A stretch of DNA of 64,000 bases from an uncultured Ruminiclostridium sp. (GCA_947594425.1 CANQED010000003.1:62001-126000); one strand, 5' to 3'; numbered from the stretch's first letter, positions 18,579 through 28,011 are shown. Numbers and translations are program-made. Notes: generated by a model from the sequence alone, not told the origin.

Positions 18579-19537
18579 ATATTCTCCCCCTCTTTCTCGG
18601 TAAAAAGCCGCCCTTGACAGGTGTCGAGCTCGGACAGGCGCTTATCTATCCCGCCGAGCACCGATATTTTATCCGCGCTCCACATAGGCGCGGCGAGCGT
18701 CCGCTTGTCTCCGTCGCCTGTTATACGCTCTATCACCGTGCTCGGCGGGAGCAGCTCGAGCTGCCTTACGACGATGTCTATATACTCGTCCTTTTCAAGA
18801 GGTACATATTCGCCGCATAGATAGCTGTCATATAGCCTCGTCCCCTTAATGACGTGCAGCAGATGTATCTTTACCGCGTCGGGCAAGAGCCACCCGAGCG
18901 TCTTCGCGGTGTACAGCATATCCTCCGCCCTCTCGTGCGGCAGACCGTCTATGATATGCACGCATACGCGCAAGCCCGCGCCTTTAAGCATATTATACCC
19001 GTACAGAAAATCCTCAAAGCTGTGACAGCGGTTGATAAGCCGCGCGGTGTCGTCGTTTGCCGTCTGTAACCCCAACTCCACAGTAAGCGGCAGCCGCGCG
19101 GCGGTACTCTTCAGCAGCTCTAATACCTCGCCGTCGACGCAGTCGGCTCTGGTGGCGAGCGCTATACCCGCCGCGCCGAAATCCTCCGCCGCCCTAACAG
19201 CGTCCATTATATCCGAAATATCGCCGTATGTATTAGAACCCGCCTGAAAATACGCGATAAGCGGCGCACCGCTGTGCTTTTTATATATCCTCTCCCTCTC
19301 AGCACACAGCTGAGAATACACCGAGCGGTACACGTCCTTCCCGCCGCCGTGCGAAAAATACCCGCTTCGCTCGTAGCAAAATACGCAGCCGCCCGTCCCT
19401 TTGCTCCCGTCGCGGTTGGGACAGCTAAACCCCGCGTCTACAGCCGCCTTAAATACCTTACAGCGGTACTTATGTATGTTATAATAGTTTAAAGTATGAT
19501 ATCGCTTATTATCGTCAGAAAACTCGAAAGCTGTCAT
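18575..19537 (-). CDS. Radical SAM protein, TIGR01212 (YhcC-like) family
   Basis: A 320-residue radical SAM protein. Its cluster-binding cysteines are in FSCPNRDGSKGTGGCVFC (about 38-55), the spaced arrangement typical of TIGR01212 rather than the classic CxxxCxxC. GYNMLKGAGLRVCVHIIDGLP and HLLHVIKGTRLYDSY are also characteristic. AAAAAGGAG precedes the ATG. The family's reaction is not established. It is co-translated with nspC, but no direct link to polyamines is known to me. Confidence 0.88.
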   Translation of the reverse strand: MTAFEFSDDNKRYHTLNYYNIHKYRCKVFKAAVDAGFSCPNRDGSKGTGGCVFCYERSGYFSHGGGKDVYRSVYSQLCAERERIYKKHSGAPLIAYFQAGSNTYGDISDIMDAVRAAEDFGAAGIALATRADCVDGEVLELLKSTAARLPLTVELGLQTANDDTARLINRCHSFEDFLYGYNMLKGAGLRVCVHIIDGLPHERAEDMLYTAKTLGWLLPDAVKIHLLHVIKGTRLYDSYLCGEYVPLEKDEYIDIVVRQLELLPPSTVIERITGDGDKRTLAAPMWSADKISVLGGIDKRLSELDTCQGRLFTEKEGENI

Positions 19538-19574
19538 TTATTCTCCTTTTTCTTAAGGGGGAATGCAAAATCTA

Positions 19575-19603
19575 TTGACATCTTAGCCAAATTTAGGTAT
19601 AAT
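19575..19603 (+). promoter_or_regulatory. Promoter of the zinc-ribbon membrane protein gene
   Basis: TTGACA (19575-19580), a 17-base spacer and TATAAT (19598-19603) form a consensus promoter about 45 bases upstream of the start at 19648. Confidence 0.8.
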
Positions 19604-19647
19604 AATATTGTCCGAATACGGATAAAAAACACACGGAGGTACTTATT

Positions 19648-20274
19648 ATGCCATTTTGTCCTAAATGTGGGGAAGAATACACAGACGGCACCAAATTCTG
19701 CGGCAAGTGCGGAGCGGATCTTGCTCCCGTGTCGGCCGCGGCGGCCTCGGTCACTCCTGTAAAAAGCGGCCCGAGCTTTATAGACAAGCTGATGAATACG
19801 AGCGACCGCACCGATACCATGGATACCGCCGATATAAATACCAATAAGATACTCGCCATACTCGCTTATTGCGCGTCATTTGTTTATATCGTGGTAGCGT
19901 GGTTCTTCGGCACGTTCTTTGCGCTTATTTTCGCGGCGGCGGTGCTTGTCGCGCCCCTTATAATCGCGAGAAAGTCCGAGTTTACCGCCTTTCATTGCTC
20001 CGAGGCGCTGACACTGCTCTTCGGTACTATGATAGTGGAGATAATAGAGAGCACTATCGCGTCTTTCTTCTTCAGCGTACTGCTCAGAGCCTTTGCGTCG
20101 TGGTCTAACTGGGACGCGGGCGTTATCCCCGGGACTATCGTAGCGTGGTTCATACACCTTATCTTTATGGCTATACCCGTTCTTCTCGGCGTGGCGGGCA
20201 TTGTCAATTCCGCTAAAGGAAAGGCAAAGGATCTGCCCCTTATCGGAAAGATAAAGGTAATATTGGATAAGTAA
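19648..20274 (+). CDS. Zinc-ribbon membrane protein, DUF4870-like
   Basis: A 208-residue protein. The N-terminus carries a zinc ribbon, MPFCPKCGEEYTDGTKFCGKCG (two CxxC knuckles, residues 4-22, named here by its ends only). A short linker leads to three or four membrane segments (about 72-180) with AFHCSEALTLLFG and IPVLLGVAGIVNSAKGK, which resemble the DUF4870 membrane fold. The ATG follows GGAGG. It is a single-gene unit with its own promoter and terminator. The function of this architecture is unknown. Confidence 0.85.
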   Translation: MPFCPKCGEEYTDGTKFCGKCGADLAPVSAAAASVTPVKSGPSFIDKLMNTSDRTDTMDTADINTNKILAILAYCASFVYIVVAWFFGTFFALIFAAAVLVAPLIIARKSEFTAFHCSEALTLLFGTMIVEIIESTIASFFFSVLLRAFASWSNWDAGVIPGTIVAWFIHLIFMAIPVLLGVAGIVNSAKGKAKDLPLIGKIKVILDK

Positions 20275-20300
20275 ACGATTTATATTTTATTTAACAATTT

Positions 20301-20326
20301 GCCCGACGAAAAACGTCGGGCTTTTG
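20301..20326. terminator. Terminator between convergent genes
   Basis: GCCCGACG, an AAAAA-type loop and CGTCGGGC (20301-20321) are followed by TTTTG on the plus strand. It serves the zinc-ribbon gene and may also stop the converging peptidase transcript. Confidence 0.8.
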
Positions 20327-20340
20327 TTATGCAATAATTA

Positions 20341-21969
20341 TCAATCCTGATACTCGGAAGTAATACCGAGGTACTCCTCTAAGGTAAGCCCGCTGTTATA
20401 TACGCTGGTGGCGATATCCTTTCCTAAATAGCGCACGTGCCACGGCTCGTACATATAGCCGGTTATCGGCTCTTTGCCCTTAGGATAGCGGATGATAAAG
20501 CCGTACTTATAGCAGTTTTCGGCAAGCCATCTACCCTCGGCCGTCTCGCCAAAGCTCTCTTCAAGCGAGTTTAGGTCAAAGGCGTATCCCGTCTGGTGCT
20601 CGGAGTGTCCCGCGCGTGCGGAATATCTGTCCGCACCCGCTACCCCGTCATAGGATACATAATTATTATAGATAGCCTGCTGGGTATAATACGAGCGATA
20701 GCCCGATATTATGTAGAGGCTTATCCCGTCGGCATAAGCGGCGTTTTGCATCTCGTAAAAGGCGTTCATAGCGTCGTCCTTAGCGCCCGGGTCGTAGCTT
20801 GCCGGCAGAGAATAGGTCTTATTCGCTATCATAATGCCGTTTACGTAGGTTATGCCGTCTACCTCGGTTATCTCGGGAGGACCGTTTACACCCATCCCCG
20901 TAGGAGGCGGGGTTTGGGTCTGAGGTGGGTCCGTGGCGGGAGGTTCGGTCTCGGGCGGGTCTGTAGCCGGAGGTTCTGTAGCAGGCGGCTCGGTCTCGGT
21001 CTGAGCCCCCGTTATGACAAACGGGTCGAGCACGACAAGCTCCATAGTCGCCTTAATGCTGTCGTCATAATAATACACCGCGCTAATCGTGCATACGCCC
21101 GCGCTGTTGGCGGTGACGATGCCGTATTCGTCCACCGAGGCTATCGAGGTATCGGTGGTGTAATATACCGCGTACTTTGCGCTTATGCTGTCGGGCTCAA
21201 ATTTAAGAACGGTCTCGTACTTGTCGCCGACCTCTAAGGTGACCGTGTCTTTGTCAAAGAGCATACTCTCCGCCGTTTCGGGAACCTCTACGGATACGTT
21301 TATATCGCGGCTTATCTCGGTTATCTTATCGGTGACGGTTATCACCGCGTCGCCGCCCGACAATGCCTTTATCACTCCGTCCTCACTGACGGTGGCAATG
21401 GCGGTATCCGAGCTCTCCCATACCATATCCTTATCCGACGCGTCGGCGGGGGTGTATGTCACCTTAACGGCGAGCTCGTCGCCCGCGGTCATATCCGCCT
21501 CGCTTATCGAGATATCAAAGCCCGAGAGCGTGTCCCTTTCGACCGTCACCTGACAGGACGCATTAAGCTCGCCGCTGTACGCGGTCACCGTGGCGGTTCC
21601 CGCCTTTAGCGCGGTAAGCTTGCCGTCCGCGTCTACCTTAACGGTCTCGTCGTCTGAGCTCGCGTAGGTTATCGCGTATTCCATATCCGACGGCTCGGTT
21701 ATTAAAGCCGTGCTTGCGCTGTGTCCCGCGCGCATAGAAAGCGACTGCTCCGCAAAGCGCAATGTAGTTATCGGCCGTCCGCTCTGCCCCATAAACAAGA
21801 ATATCCCCGTCACTATACACAATATGACAAGTATGGCAATGCCGCCGTATATCATAAGATTTGCGATAAGACGGTTGCGCTTTTTCTTCTCCTGCTCGGC
21901 AACTTCTTCCGCGTTATCGTCTTCCTCGGTATCGAGGTCTATTTCAAAATCGTCAATATACTCCTTCAA
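20341..21969 (-). CDS. Membrane-anchored D,D-carboxypeptidase (VanY-like) with bacterial Ig-like domains
   Basis: A 542-residue protein. A cytoplasmic acidic N-terminus and one membrane segment (about 32-58) are followed by about three BIG2-type Ig-like repeats (about 80-320; TALKAGTATVTAYSG, IKALSGGDAVITVTD, VTANSAGVCTISAVY). A Pro/Thr-rich linker (TEPPATEPPATDPP) leads to a VanY peptidase domain (about 385-542). Zinc ligands are visible in SEHQTGYAFDLN and EPWHVRYLG. The enzyme should trim D-alanine from peptidoglycan stems outside the membrane. The transcription unit is monocistronic. The start at 21969 follows GGAGAAG. Confidence 0.9.
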   Translation of the reverse strand: MKEYIDDFEIDLDTEEDDNAEEVAEQEKKKRNRLIANLMIYGGIAILVILCIVTGIFLFMGQSGRPITTLRFAEQSLSMRAGHSASTALITEPSDMEYAITYASSDDETVKVDADGKLTALKAGTATVTAYSGELNASCQVTVERDTLSGFDISISEADMTAGDELAVKVTYTPADASDKDMVWESSDTAIATVSEDGVIKALSGGDAVITVTDKITEISRDINVSVEVPETAESMLFDKDTVTLEVGDKYETVLKFEPDSISAKYAVYYTTDTSIASVDEYGIVTANSAGVCTISAVYYYDDSIKATMELVVLDPFVITGAQTETEPPATEPPATDPPETEPPATDPPQTQTPPPTGMGVNGPPEITEVDGITYVNGIMIANKTYSLPASYDPGAKDDAMNAFYEMQNAAYADGISLYIISGYRSYYTQQAIYNNYVSYDGVAGADRYSARAGHSEHQTGYAFDLNSLEESFGETAEGRWLAENCYKYGFIIRYPKGKEPITGYMYEPWHVRYLGKDIATSVYNSGLTLEEYLGITSEYQD

Positions 21970-22046
21970 TTGCTTCTCCTTTGCTGAAATTAAATCTTAA
22001 AGCGTCTATATACAATAATATCACATTTTATGCCGAAATGCAAGAG

Positions 22047-23831
22047 CTATACCGCCGCCTCTTCAAACCTCTGTGCCATATACAGGTGATAATAATCTCC
22101 CTTCTTGGCGAGCAATTCCTCGTGCGTCCCCGCCTCGGTAATGCCCTTATTATTGATAAACATTATCTTGTCGCAGTTCTTGATGGTAGAAAGGCGGTGC
22201 GCGATTATAAAGCTCGTGCGACCTTTGAGCATCTCGTTGAGCCCCTTTTGTAAGAGGCGCTCGGTCTTAGCGTCTATAGACGAGGTAGCCTCGTCGAGTA
22301 TCAATATCTTAGGATCGGACACGAGCGTGCGCGCAAAGGACACAAGCTGTCTCTGCCCGCCCGAAAGCTGCGAGCCGCCCTCGTACATCTCGGTCTTATA
22401 GCCGTCCTCAAGCCCGCGTATAAATTCGTCGGCGCATACCGTCTTAGCGGCGGAGGTTATCTCGTCGATGTTTGCGTCAAGCTTGCCGTAGCGGATATTG
22501 TCCTCTATCGTTCCCGAGAAGATAAAGCTGTCCTGAAGCATAATCCCCATCTGGCTGCGCAGCGAGTGCAATGTCACCTTGCTTATGTCGTGCCCGTCTA
22601 TAAGCACCTCGCCGCCGCTTAGATTATAAAAGCGGGAGATAAGATTTACTATCGTCGTCTTGCCCGCGCCGGTAGGGCCGACGAGCGCGACGCTCTCTCC
22701 CGGCTTTACCTTAAAGCTTAAGTTCTCGAGGACGTTCTTGCCCTCCTCATAAGCAAAGGTAACGTTTTTAAACTCTACCTCGCCCTTTATCTCGGGCAAT
22801 TCTTCTGCGCCCTCTATATCCTTTACGGGGACGGGCTCGTCCATAGTCTCAAATATACGTTCGAGGTACGCCACCGCGTTGATAAACTGATTATAGAGCG
22901 TTGCTATATTGATTATCGGCTGCCAAAAGCGGTTAGCGTAGTTGCTCATGGCGAGTATGCTGCCGAGCTTTACGCTCGGGTAGCCTATCAGCATAAGCCC
23001 CGTAAAGTACAGCCCCGCTTCTACTATCGCCTTTATATTGTCCACCGAAAACGCGACAAGGTTGTTTATCTTTACCGCTTTCATCCACGCGGCGCGGTAT
23101 TCTGTCGAAAGGCGGCGGAATATGCCGAGGTTCTCCTTTTCGCGGGCAAAGCTCTGGGTGACGCGTATGCAGTTTATGCTCTCCGCAAGATAAGCGGTCT
23201 GGTTAGAGTGCTTATTCGACTCCGCCTGCCAAGCGCGCCTTTGCTTATTCTTAAGCAATACGGTCACCGCAATAAACACGGGCAGCCCCGCGAATATCAC
23301 CAGCGACAGCCTTACATCCACGGCGAACATAAATATCGTGACGAATATTATATTGAATATTTCGAGCACGAAATTTATTATGCCGTTAGTCAGCATATTA
23401 GAAACGTTGTTGACATAATTTATTACGCGGACAAGTATCTTTCCCTGCGGGCGGTCGTCATAGTACTGGAAAGGCAATTCCTGCAAGTGCGCGAACAGGT
23501 CTTTTCTTATATCGTATATCATCAACTGCCCCGCGCGGGTCATTATCCGCTGACGGATATTTGCGAGGATGACGCTGACTACTACCGTCACTAAGAACAG
23601 CGCCGACAGCAGTATTATGTAATCTATCCTGCCCTCGGGGATAGCAACGTCTACCGCCTCTTTAGTAAGCAATGGCGAAAGCAGTGATACCGCCGCCGAT
23701 ATCGCCGACAATGTCAGCGCGAGTATGATACGCCCGCGGTATTTTTTAACATATACCATCGCGCGCTTAAAGTGCTTAAAGTCGAACGGCGTTTCGAGCC
23801 GCTCGTCTATATCGTATTTATTTCTTGCCAT
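22047..23831 (-). CDS. ABC exporter half-transporter with a canonical ATPase site
   Basis: A 594-residue fused membrane/ATPase protein with six membrane segments (about 25-320) and a nucleotide-binding domain (about 345-594). Walker A is GPTGAGKTT, the signature LSGGQRQ, and Walker B ILILDEATSSID keeps the catalytic glutamate, followed by IIAHRLST. It starts 15 bases after its partner at 23847-25583, whose Walker B ends in aspartate instead. This matches heterodimeric type IV exporters such as BmrCD and TM287/288, with this gene providing the catalytic subunit. The substrate cannot be told from sequence. Confidence 0.92.
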   Translation of the reverse strand: MARNKYDIDERLETPFDFKHFKRAMVYVKKYRGRIILALTLSAISAAVSLLSPLLTKEAVDVAIPEGRIDYIILLSALFLVTVVVSVILANIRQRIMTRAGQLMIYDIRKDLFAHLQELPFQYYDDRPQGKILVRVINYVNNVSNMLTNGIINFVLEIFNIIFVTIFMFAVDVRLSLVIFAGLPVFIAVTVLLKNKQRRAWQAESNKHSNQTAYLAESINCIRVTQSFAREKENLGIFRRLSTEYRAAWMKAVKINNLVAFSVDNIKAIVEAGLYFTGLMLIGYPSVKLGSILAMSNYANRFWQPIINIATLYNQFINAVAYLERIFETMDEPVPVKDIEGAEELPEIKGEVEFKNVTFAYEEGKNVLENLSFKVKPGESVALVGPTGAGKTTIVNLISRFYNLSGGEVLIDGHDISKVTLHSLRSQMGIMLQDSFIFSGTIEDNIRYGKLDANIDEITSAAKTVCADEFIRGLEDGYKTEMYEGGSQLSGGQRQLVSFARTLVSDPKILILDEATSSIDAKTERLLQKGLNEMLKGRTSFIIAHRLSTIKNCDKIMFINNKGITEAGTHEELLAKKGDYYHLYMAQRFEEAAV

Positions 23832-23846
23832 ATTCTCACCGCCCCG

Positions 23847-25583
23847 TCAACTGTTCTGCAAGGTAAATATGTCGTAATAATAACCCTTTTTCTTCATAAG
23901 CTCCTCGTGGGTGCCCATCTCCGCTATCCTGCCGTGGTCGAGTATCATTATCCTGTCGGCGTATCTTGCGGAAGAGGTCCTCTGCGCGATAATAAGCTTA
24001 GTGCAGGCAAAATCCAGCTTAGTAAGGTTATTTTGTATCTCTATCTCGGTCTCCATATCCACCGCCGAGGTGGTGTCGTCGAGTATAAGCACCGCGGGGC
24101 GTATCGCCATTGCGCGGGCGAGAGCTATCCTCTGCTTTTGCCCGCCCGAAAGTCCGACGCCGCGCTCGCCGATAATGGTATCGTAGCCGTCGGGCATCTT
24201 TTCGACAAAATCGGCTGAGGCGAGGCGGGTAAACATCTGCACCTGGTCAAAGGGCAGATCCGACTTGCCGTACGCGACGTTTCCGTCTACGGTATCGGAG
24301 AAGAGCAATACCTCCTGCGTGGTCATACCGATATTGCTGCGCAGGATATCGGGCTCGTAGTCCTTGACGTTCTTGCCGCCGACATAGACCGCGCCCTCGG
24401 TCGGGTCGTAGAAGCGCGCTATCAAATTCATCATAGAGGTCTTGCCCGAGCCCGTCGTTCCCATAATAACGATAGTCTCGCCGTCCTTTATCTCGAAGTT
24501 CAGCCCGTCGAGCACCTTTTTGCCCTCAAAGCTGAGAGACACATTCTCAAAGCGTATATCGCCGCCTATGCGCGGGCGCTCGTCGCACTTGTGCTCGTTG
24601 ACGATATCGGAGCGGTCGTAAAATACCTCGATTATCTTAGATACGCTCGCGAAGAAGCGCTGCAGGTCGTTTATCAGCATACCGATATTGCGTATCGTAT
24701 TGGAGATAGTCCACAGCAGCCCCGAGAATACCGTATACTGCGCTAAGGTTATCCGCCCGTTTATGACGAATATGCCGCCGACGAGCATTTGTATAACCCA
24801 AAGGCTCTGCGCAAGTATCTCGACGTAGGGCTGATACACAAGCCATACCATAGCCGCCTGCTGGTTGTACTCGCAGTACTCTTTATTGTACTTGTCGAAG
24901 TCCTCTTTCTCGTATTCCTCGCGGGCGAAAGCCTTTACCACGCGGTTAGCGGCAATGTTCTCCTGAGCCTTGGTGTTAAGGCGGGAGAGCTTTTCACGCA
25001 AAACAACATAGCGCGGTCCTACGCGGCGATTAAAGAGCCGTACCACAAAGAAGAGTATCGGGGTCACCGCAAGCAGGCACAATGTCAGCAGCCAGTCTAT
25101 CGATATAAAATATATCACCGTGAATATAAACAGCGAGCTGCTCTCGACCACCATCATTATTATCCACGCGAGCGAGTGGCGGATAAGCTCGAGGTCGCCC
25201 GTCAGCCTTGTGACGAGGTCGCCCTTTGTGTGGGTGTCGAAATAGTGCATATCCTGGTTTTGTATCTTCTCGAAAAGCTTGTCGCGCACGTCGCGCAGTA
25301 CCCCCTGCGACACCACCTCGTACAGCATTTTGCACAGAAAGTGCAGGCAGGTGCGCACAAAGGTAAACGCTATCAGCAGCACGCAAAGGGTTATCAGCAG
25401 GTCAGCTTGAGTTTGGATATTAGTCAATGCGTCGGGCGAGGATACGAATATGCTTACGATACGCTCGACTATCATCGGCCCTATCAGGTAAAAGACCTGC
25501 ATTATTATCGACAGGCTGAGCGCCGCGCCGTATATCGCGCGGTAGCCCTTAAGGTTCTGCCACAGCCATTTTAATTGAAACAT
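23847..25583 (-). CDS. ABC exporter half-transporter with a degenerate catalytic site
   Basis: A 578-residue membrane/ATPase protein, first of the pair. The membrane domain occupies about 15-310. The ATPase domain has GTTGSGKTS, LSGGQKQRIALARA and Walker B VLILDDTTSAVD, where aspartate replaces the catalytic glutamate. The H-loop region reads IIAQRTSSA, so the switch histidine is also replaced by glutamine. Both changes are hallmarks of the non-hydrolysing subunit of heterodimeric exporters. GGAG lies eight bases before the ATG. Confidence 0.92.
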   Translation of the reverse strand: MFQLKWLWQNLKGYRAIYGAALSLSIIMQVFYLIGPMIVERIVSIFVSSPDALTNIQTQADLLITLCVLLIAFTFVRTCLHFLCKMLYEVVSQGVLRDVRDKLFEKIQNQDMHYFDTHTKGDLVTRLTGDLELIRHSLAWIIMMVVESSSLFIFTVIYFISIDWLLTLCLLAVTPILFFVVRLFNRRVGPRYVVLREKLSRLNTKAQENIAANRVVKAFAREEYEKEDFDKYNKEYCEYNQQAAMVWLVYQPYVEILAQSLWVIQMLVGGIFVINGRITLAQYTVFSGLLWTISNTIRNIGMLINDLQRFFASVSKIIEVFYDRSDIVNEHKCDERPRIGGDIRFENVSLSFEGKKVLDGLNFEIKDGETIVIMGTTGSGKTSMMNLIARFYDPTEGAVYVGGKNVKDYEPDILRSNIGMTTQEVLLFSDTVDGNVAYGKSDLPFDQVQMFTRLASADFVEKMPDGYDTIIGERGVGLSGGQKQRIALARAMAIRPAVLILDDTTSAVDMETEIEIQNNLTKLDFACTKLIIAQRTSSARYADRIMILDHGRIAEMGTHEELMKKKGYYYDIFTLQNS

Positions 25584-25619
25584 CTCATCATCTCCAATGA
25601 AAGGATTTATGCACGGGCT

Positions 25620-25648
25620 ATTTTAGCACAAACAAAACCTAAAGTCAA
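25620..25648 (-). promoter_or_regulatory. Promoter of the heterodimeric ABC exporter operon
   Basis: On the minus strand, TTGACT (25648-25643), a 17-base spacer and TAAAAT (25625-25620) lie about 37 bases upstream of the start at 25583. Confidence 0.7.
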
Positions 25649-25707
25649 TAGGTAAAATTGATTTATTAAAATATTTCTAAAGGCAAAGAGATAATATAGG
25701 CATAAAA

Positions 25708-25735
25708 TTTGACCCCCGCAAAAGCGGGGGTCAAA
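25708..25735 (-). terminator. Terminator of the first NPGTG surface-protein gene
   Basis: TTTGACCCCCGC and GCGGGGGTCAAA form a perfect 12-bp stem with an AAAA loop, followed on the minus strand by an A/T-rich run. It lies about 35 bases past the stop. Confidence 0.8.
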
Positions 25736-25770
25736 CATGTAATTAATTCAGTTTATCGACGTATCGTCAA

Positions 25771-26466
25771 TTACTTTCTCTTGCGGATAACAACTGCTGC
25801 TGCGAGAGCGCCTGCTGCAAGTACAGCGGGAGCAACTGCTACTGCAACACCGGTACCGGGGTTGTTGTTGCCGCCGTCGTCTACAGAAGTGTTGCCATTG
25901 TCGTCGCCACCTGCGTCACCGGTGCAATCGCCGGGTGCGGGCTCGGTCTCGCCGACCTGAGGATCGTCATCTGCGGGAGCCTGGGTCTCGGGGGTCTCAA
26001 CGGGGTCGCCTGCGGTAACTATTACGAGGTTGCCGCACCAATCATTGAAGCCGCAATTATCGCCGTCAGCTTCGCCCCAAGCGATATCGATAGCAAACTC
26101 GGTGATGTCCTCAGTGATAGTGAATGTTACGCTCTGAGCGGGAGTAACATCCTCGCCGTTAGCGGTAAACATTACGTGGTCAGCAAAATCTGTCCAAGAA
26201 TTGCAAACTACTTCTACAGTGTCGCCGTTGGTTACAGGAACCTTGATAGTGCCGTTGCCGTTCTCGTCAAGAGTGCCTATCCAAGAATCTGTGCCTACAC
26301 CTGCGGTATCGGGATTTTCGTCGCCGTCAGCGTCGGTGCCCCAAGTAACTTGCTGGCCGCCGAAATCGTAGTAAGACTTCTCACCTGCTGCAAATGCACT
26401 TACTGCTACAGTGGAGCAAGCGAGTGCAGCTGCAACAACGCCTGCAAAAACTTTTTTAAGTTTCAT
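25771..26466 (-). CDS. Secreted NPGTG-anchored surface protein (231 aa)
   Basis: A signal peptide (MKLKKVFAGVVAAALAC to SAFAAG) is followed by a beta-rich acidic domain (about 28-165; WGTDADGDENPD, CNSWTDFADHVMF, AIDIAWGEADGDNCGFNDW), an acidic spacer, then NPGTG, a hydrophobic helix and RKRK. This C-terminus matches a sortase-type cell-wall sorting signal, but no sortase gene is in the window. I chose the ATG at 26466 because GGAGG lies seven bases upstream; an in-frame ATG 15 bases earlier overlaps that GGAGG. The domain is not one I recognise. The last 50 residues are nearly identical to those of its neighbour at 26704-27933. Confidence 0.85.
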   Translation of the reverse strand: MKLKKVFAGVVAAALACSTVAVSAFAAGEKSYYDFGGQQVTWGTDADGDENPDTAGVGTDSWIGTLDENGNGTIKVPVTNGDTVEVVCNSWTDFADHVMFTANGEDVTPAQSVTFTITEDITEFAIDIAWGEADGDNCGFNDWCGNLVIVTAGDPVETPETQAPADDDPQVGETEPAPGDCTGDAGGDDNGNTSVDDGGNNNPGTGVAVAVAPAVLAAGALAAAVVIRKRK

Positions 26467-26525
26467 TTGTTTGTCCTCCATAAAAAGAATCATTAACTTA
26501 AATTTGCTTTTTTTAAGCTACATAT

Positions 26526-26554
26526 ATGATACAACATTATTTTGCAAAAATCAA
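26526..26554 (-). promoter_or_regulatory. Putative promoter of the first NPGTG gene
   Basis: On the minus strand, TTGATT (26554-26549), a 17-base spacer and TATCAT (26531-26526) lie about 60 bases upstream of the start. Confidence 0.5.
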
Positions 26555-26649
26555 CTGTCATTTTTAACAAACAAATAATTTTATTTTGGTGAAACTGTGT
26601 GTTTTTGCACAGATTATCGGCATTTTTGCTAAATAGCATACAAAAATAC

Positions 26650-26673
26650 ACCCCTTACCGAATGGTAAGGGGT
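26650..26673 (-). terminator. Terminator of the second NPGTG gene
   Basis: ACCCCTTAC and GTAAGGGGT form the stem around CGAATG. On the minus strand it is followed by TGTATTTTTG, and it lies about 30 bases past the stop. Confidence 0.75.
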
Positions 26674-26703
26674 ATATAATGTAATTCAGTTTTTAACCGT
26701 TAA

Positions 26704-27933
26704 TTACTTTCTCTTCTTGAGAACGATAGTAGCGGTTGCAAGAGCGCCTGCTGCAAGAACTGCAGGAACTACTGCCAGAGCAACACCGGTGCCGGGGTTG
26801 TTGTCGCCACCGTCATCAACGGAAGTATTGCCGTTGTTGTCGTCGCTGCTGTTGTCGTCACTGCTGTTGTCATCGGGCTCGGTGCTGTCACCGGGTGTGG
26901 TGGGCTCATCGCTGGGCTCGTGACCGGGATCCTCGGGAGTGGGCTCGCTGGGCTCATCGGGCTCAACGGGAGTAACGTCTGCGTCAGCCTCCTGAACACC
27001 TACAGAAAGAACTTCGATGTTGTAAGGAAGAACAGCATCATCATCAGCTATAGCTGCGGGAGCGGTTGCATCCAAAGTACCTACAAGACCAACAAGGAAC
27101 TGATTGTCATAAGTGATAGGACCATCGAATACTACCCATACAATGTACTCGCCGTTGCCGGTGATGGTAGCTACATCATCGTCACCGGACTTAACGGTAA
27201 CGCCTACTACATCGTCTGCGTTCCATCTGTGATAGTTGTTGCCGTCTGCGGTATTAGCATTAGCGATAGCGCTTACAGCCATTGTGGGGTCGCCTGCCTG
27301 GAAGTCGGAAACCTTAAAGCGGATACCTACTGCCTTAGCGTTGTCAACGTCTGCAGCAGCGTCGCCAAGAAGGTTAACGTTGTTAGGGTTATTAATAACG
27401 TCTAACTGATATTCGCCGCTGTCGTTCTGGAATACAGAGCCGGGATCTTCAACAAGGATCTCCTGAGTAGAGATACCGCCATGAGAGAAGTCGGTAGTAC
27501 CAACATCGGGATCCTTAACCTTTACTGTCCAGTTGATGTCGTGGTCAGTGCTGTCACCGAGCGAAACTGCAAGGAACAGATAATAATCGCACACCTCGCC
27601 ATCGGGCTTCTCAAAGCTCTGCAGGCAGATGTCATCAACAGTGATAGAGCCTTCAACACCTTCGTGCTGAGACCAGTAAGGATTATCCTTAACAAAAGTA
27701 TCCGTACCGGTATTGTTGTTGTAGGCAACTGTAAACTTTACATCACTTGAGAAAGTGATAGATTCTACATCAGCAGGATCAGCGCCATCCAGTAAATCTT
27801 CCAGCGGAACATCTACAGAAGTCCACCAAGAAGGATCGTTAACGGTAATAGAACCTGCAAATGCACTTACTGCCAGCGCGCTTACTGCAACAGAAGCAGC
27901 AGCCACGCCTGCTAAAATTCTTTTTAGCTTCAT
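26704..27933 (-). CDS. Secreted NPGTG-anchored surface protein (409 aa)
   Basis: The signal peptide (MKLKRILAGVAAASVAVSAL) closely matches those of the proteins at 25771 and 34284. Two beta-rich segments follow (about 25-165 with NDPSWWTSVDVPLEDLLDG, and about 170-320 with GIRFKVSDFQAGDPT and GNGEYIVWVVFDGPI). They resemble carbohydrate-binding or adhesion folds, but I cannot name the family. A P/E/D/S-rich spacer leads to NPGTG, a hydrophobic helix and KKRK. GGAGG lies ten bases before the ATG. The same GGAGG sits in an upstream ATG that opens a six-codon frame (MEDNPK) ending on the start codon. Confidence 0.85.
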   Translation of the reverse strand: MKLKRILAGVAAASVAVSALAVSAFAGSITVNDPSWWTSVDVPLEDLLDGADPADVESITFSSDVKFTVAYNNNTGTDTFVKDNPYWSQHEGVEGSITVDDICLQSFEKPDGEVCDYYLFLAVSLGDSTDHDINWTVKVKDPDVGTTDFSHGGISTQEILVEDPGSVFQNDSGEYQLDVINNPNNVNLLGDAAADVDNAKAVGIRFKVSDFQAGDPTMAVSAIANANTADGNNYHRWNADDVVGVTVKSGDDDVATITGNGEYIVWVVFDGPITYDNQFLVGLVGTLDATAPAAIADDDAVLPYNIEVLSVGVQEADADVTPVEPDEPSEPTPEDPGHEPSDEPTTPGDSTEPDDNSSDDNSSDDNNGNTSVDDGGDNNPGTGVALAVVPAVLAAGALATATIVLKKRK

Positions 27934-27982
27934 TTTGGGTTATCCTCCATAAATTATTTTTTAGCCTTTACGGCTATCATAA

Positions 27983-28011
27983 ATTATACAACAAAACAAA
28001 GCATTTAGCAA
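27983..28011 (-). promoter_or_regulatory. Promoter of the second NPGTG gene
   Basis: On the minus strand, TTGCTA (28011-28006), a 17-base spacer and TATAAT (27988-27983) lie about 50 bases upstream of the start at 27933. Confidence 0.65.
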
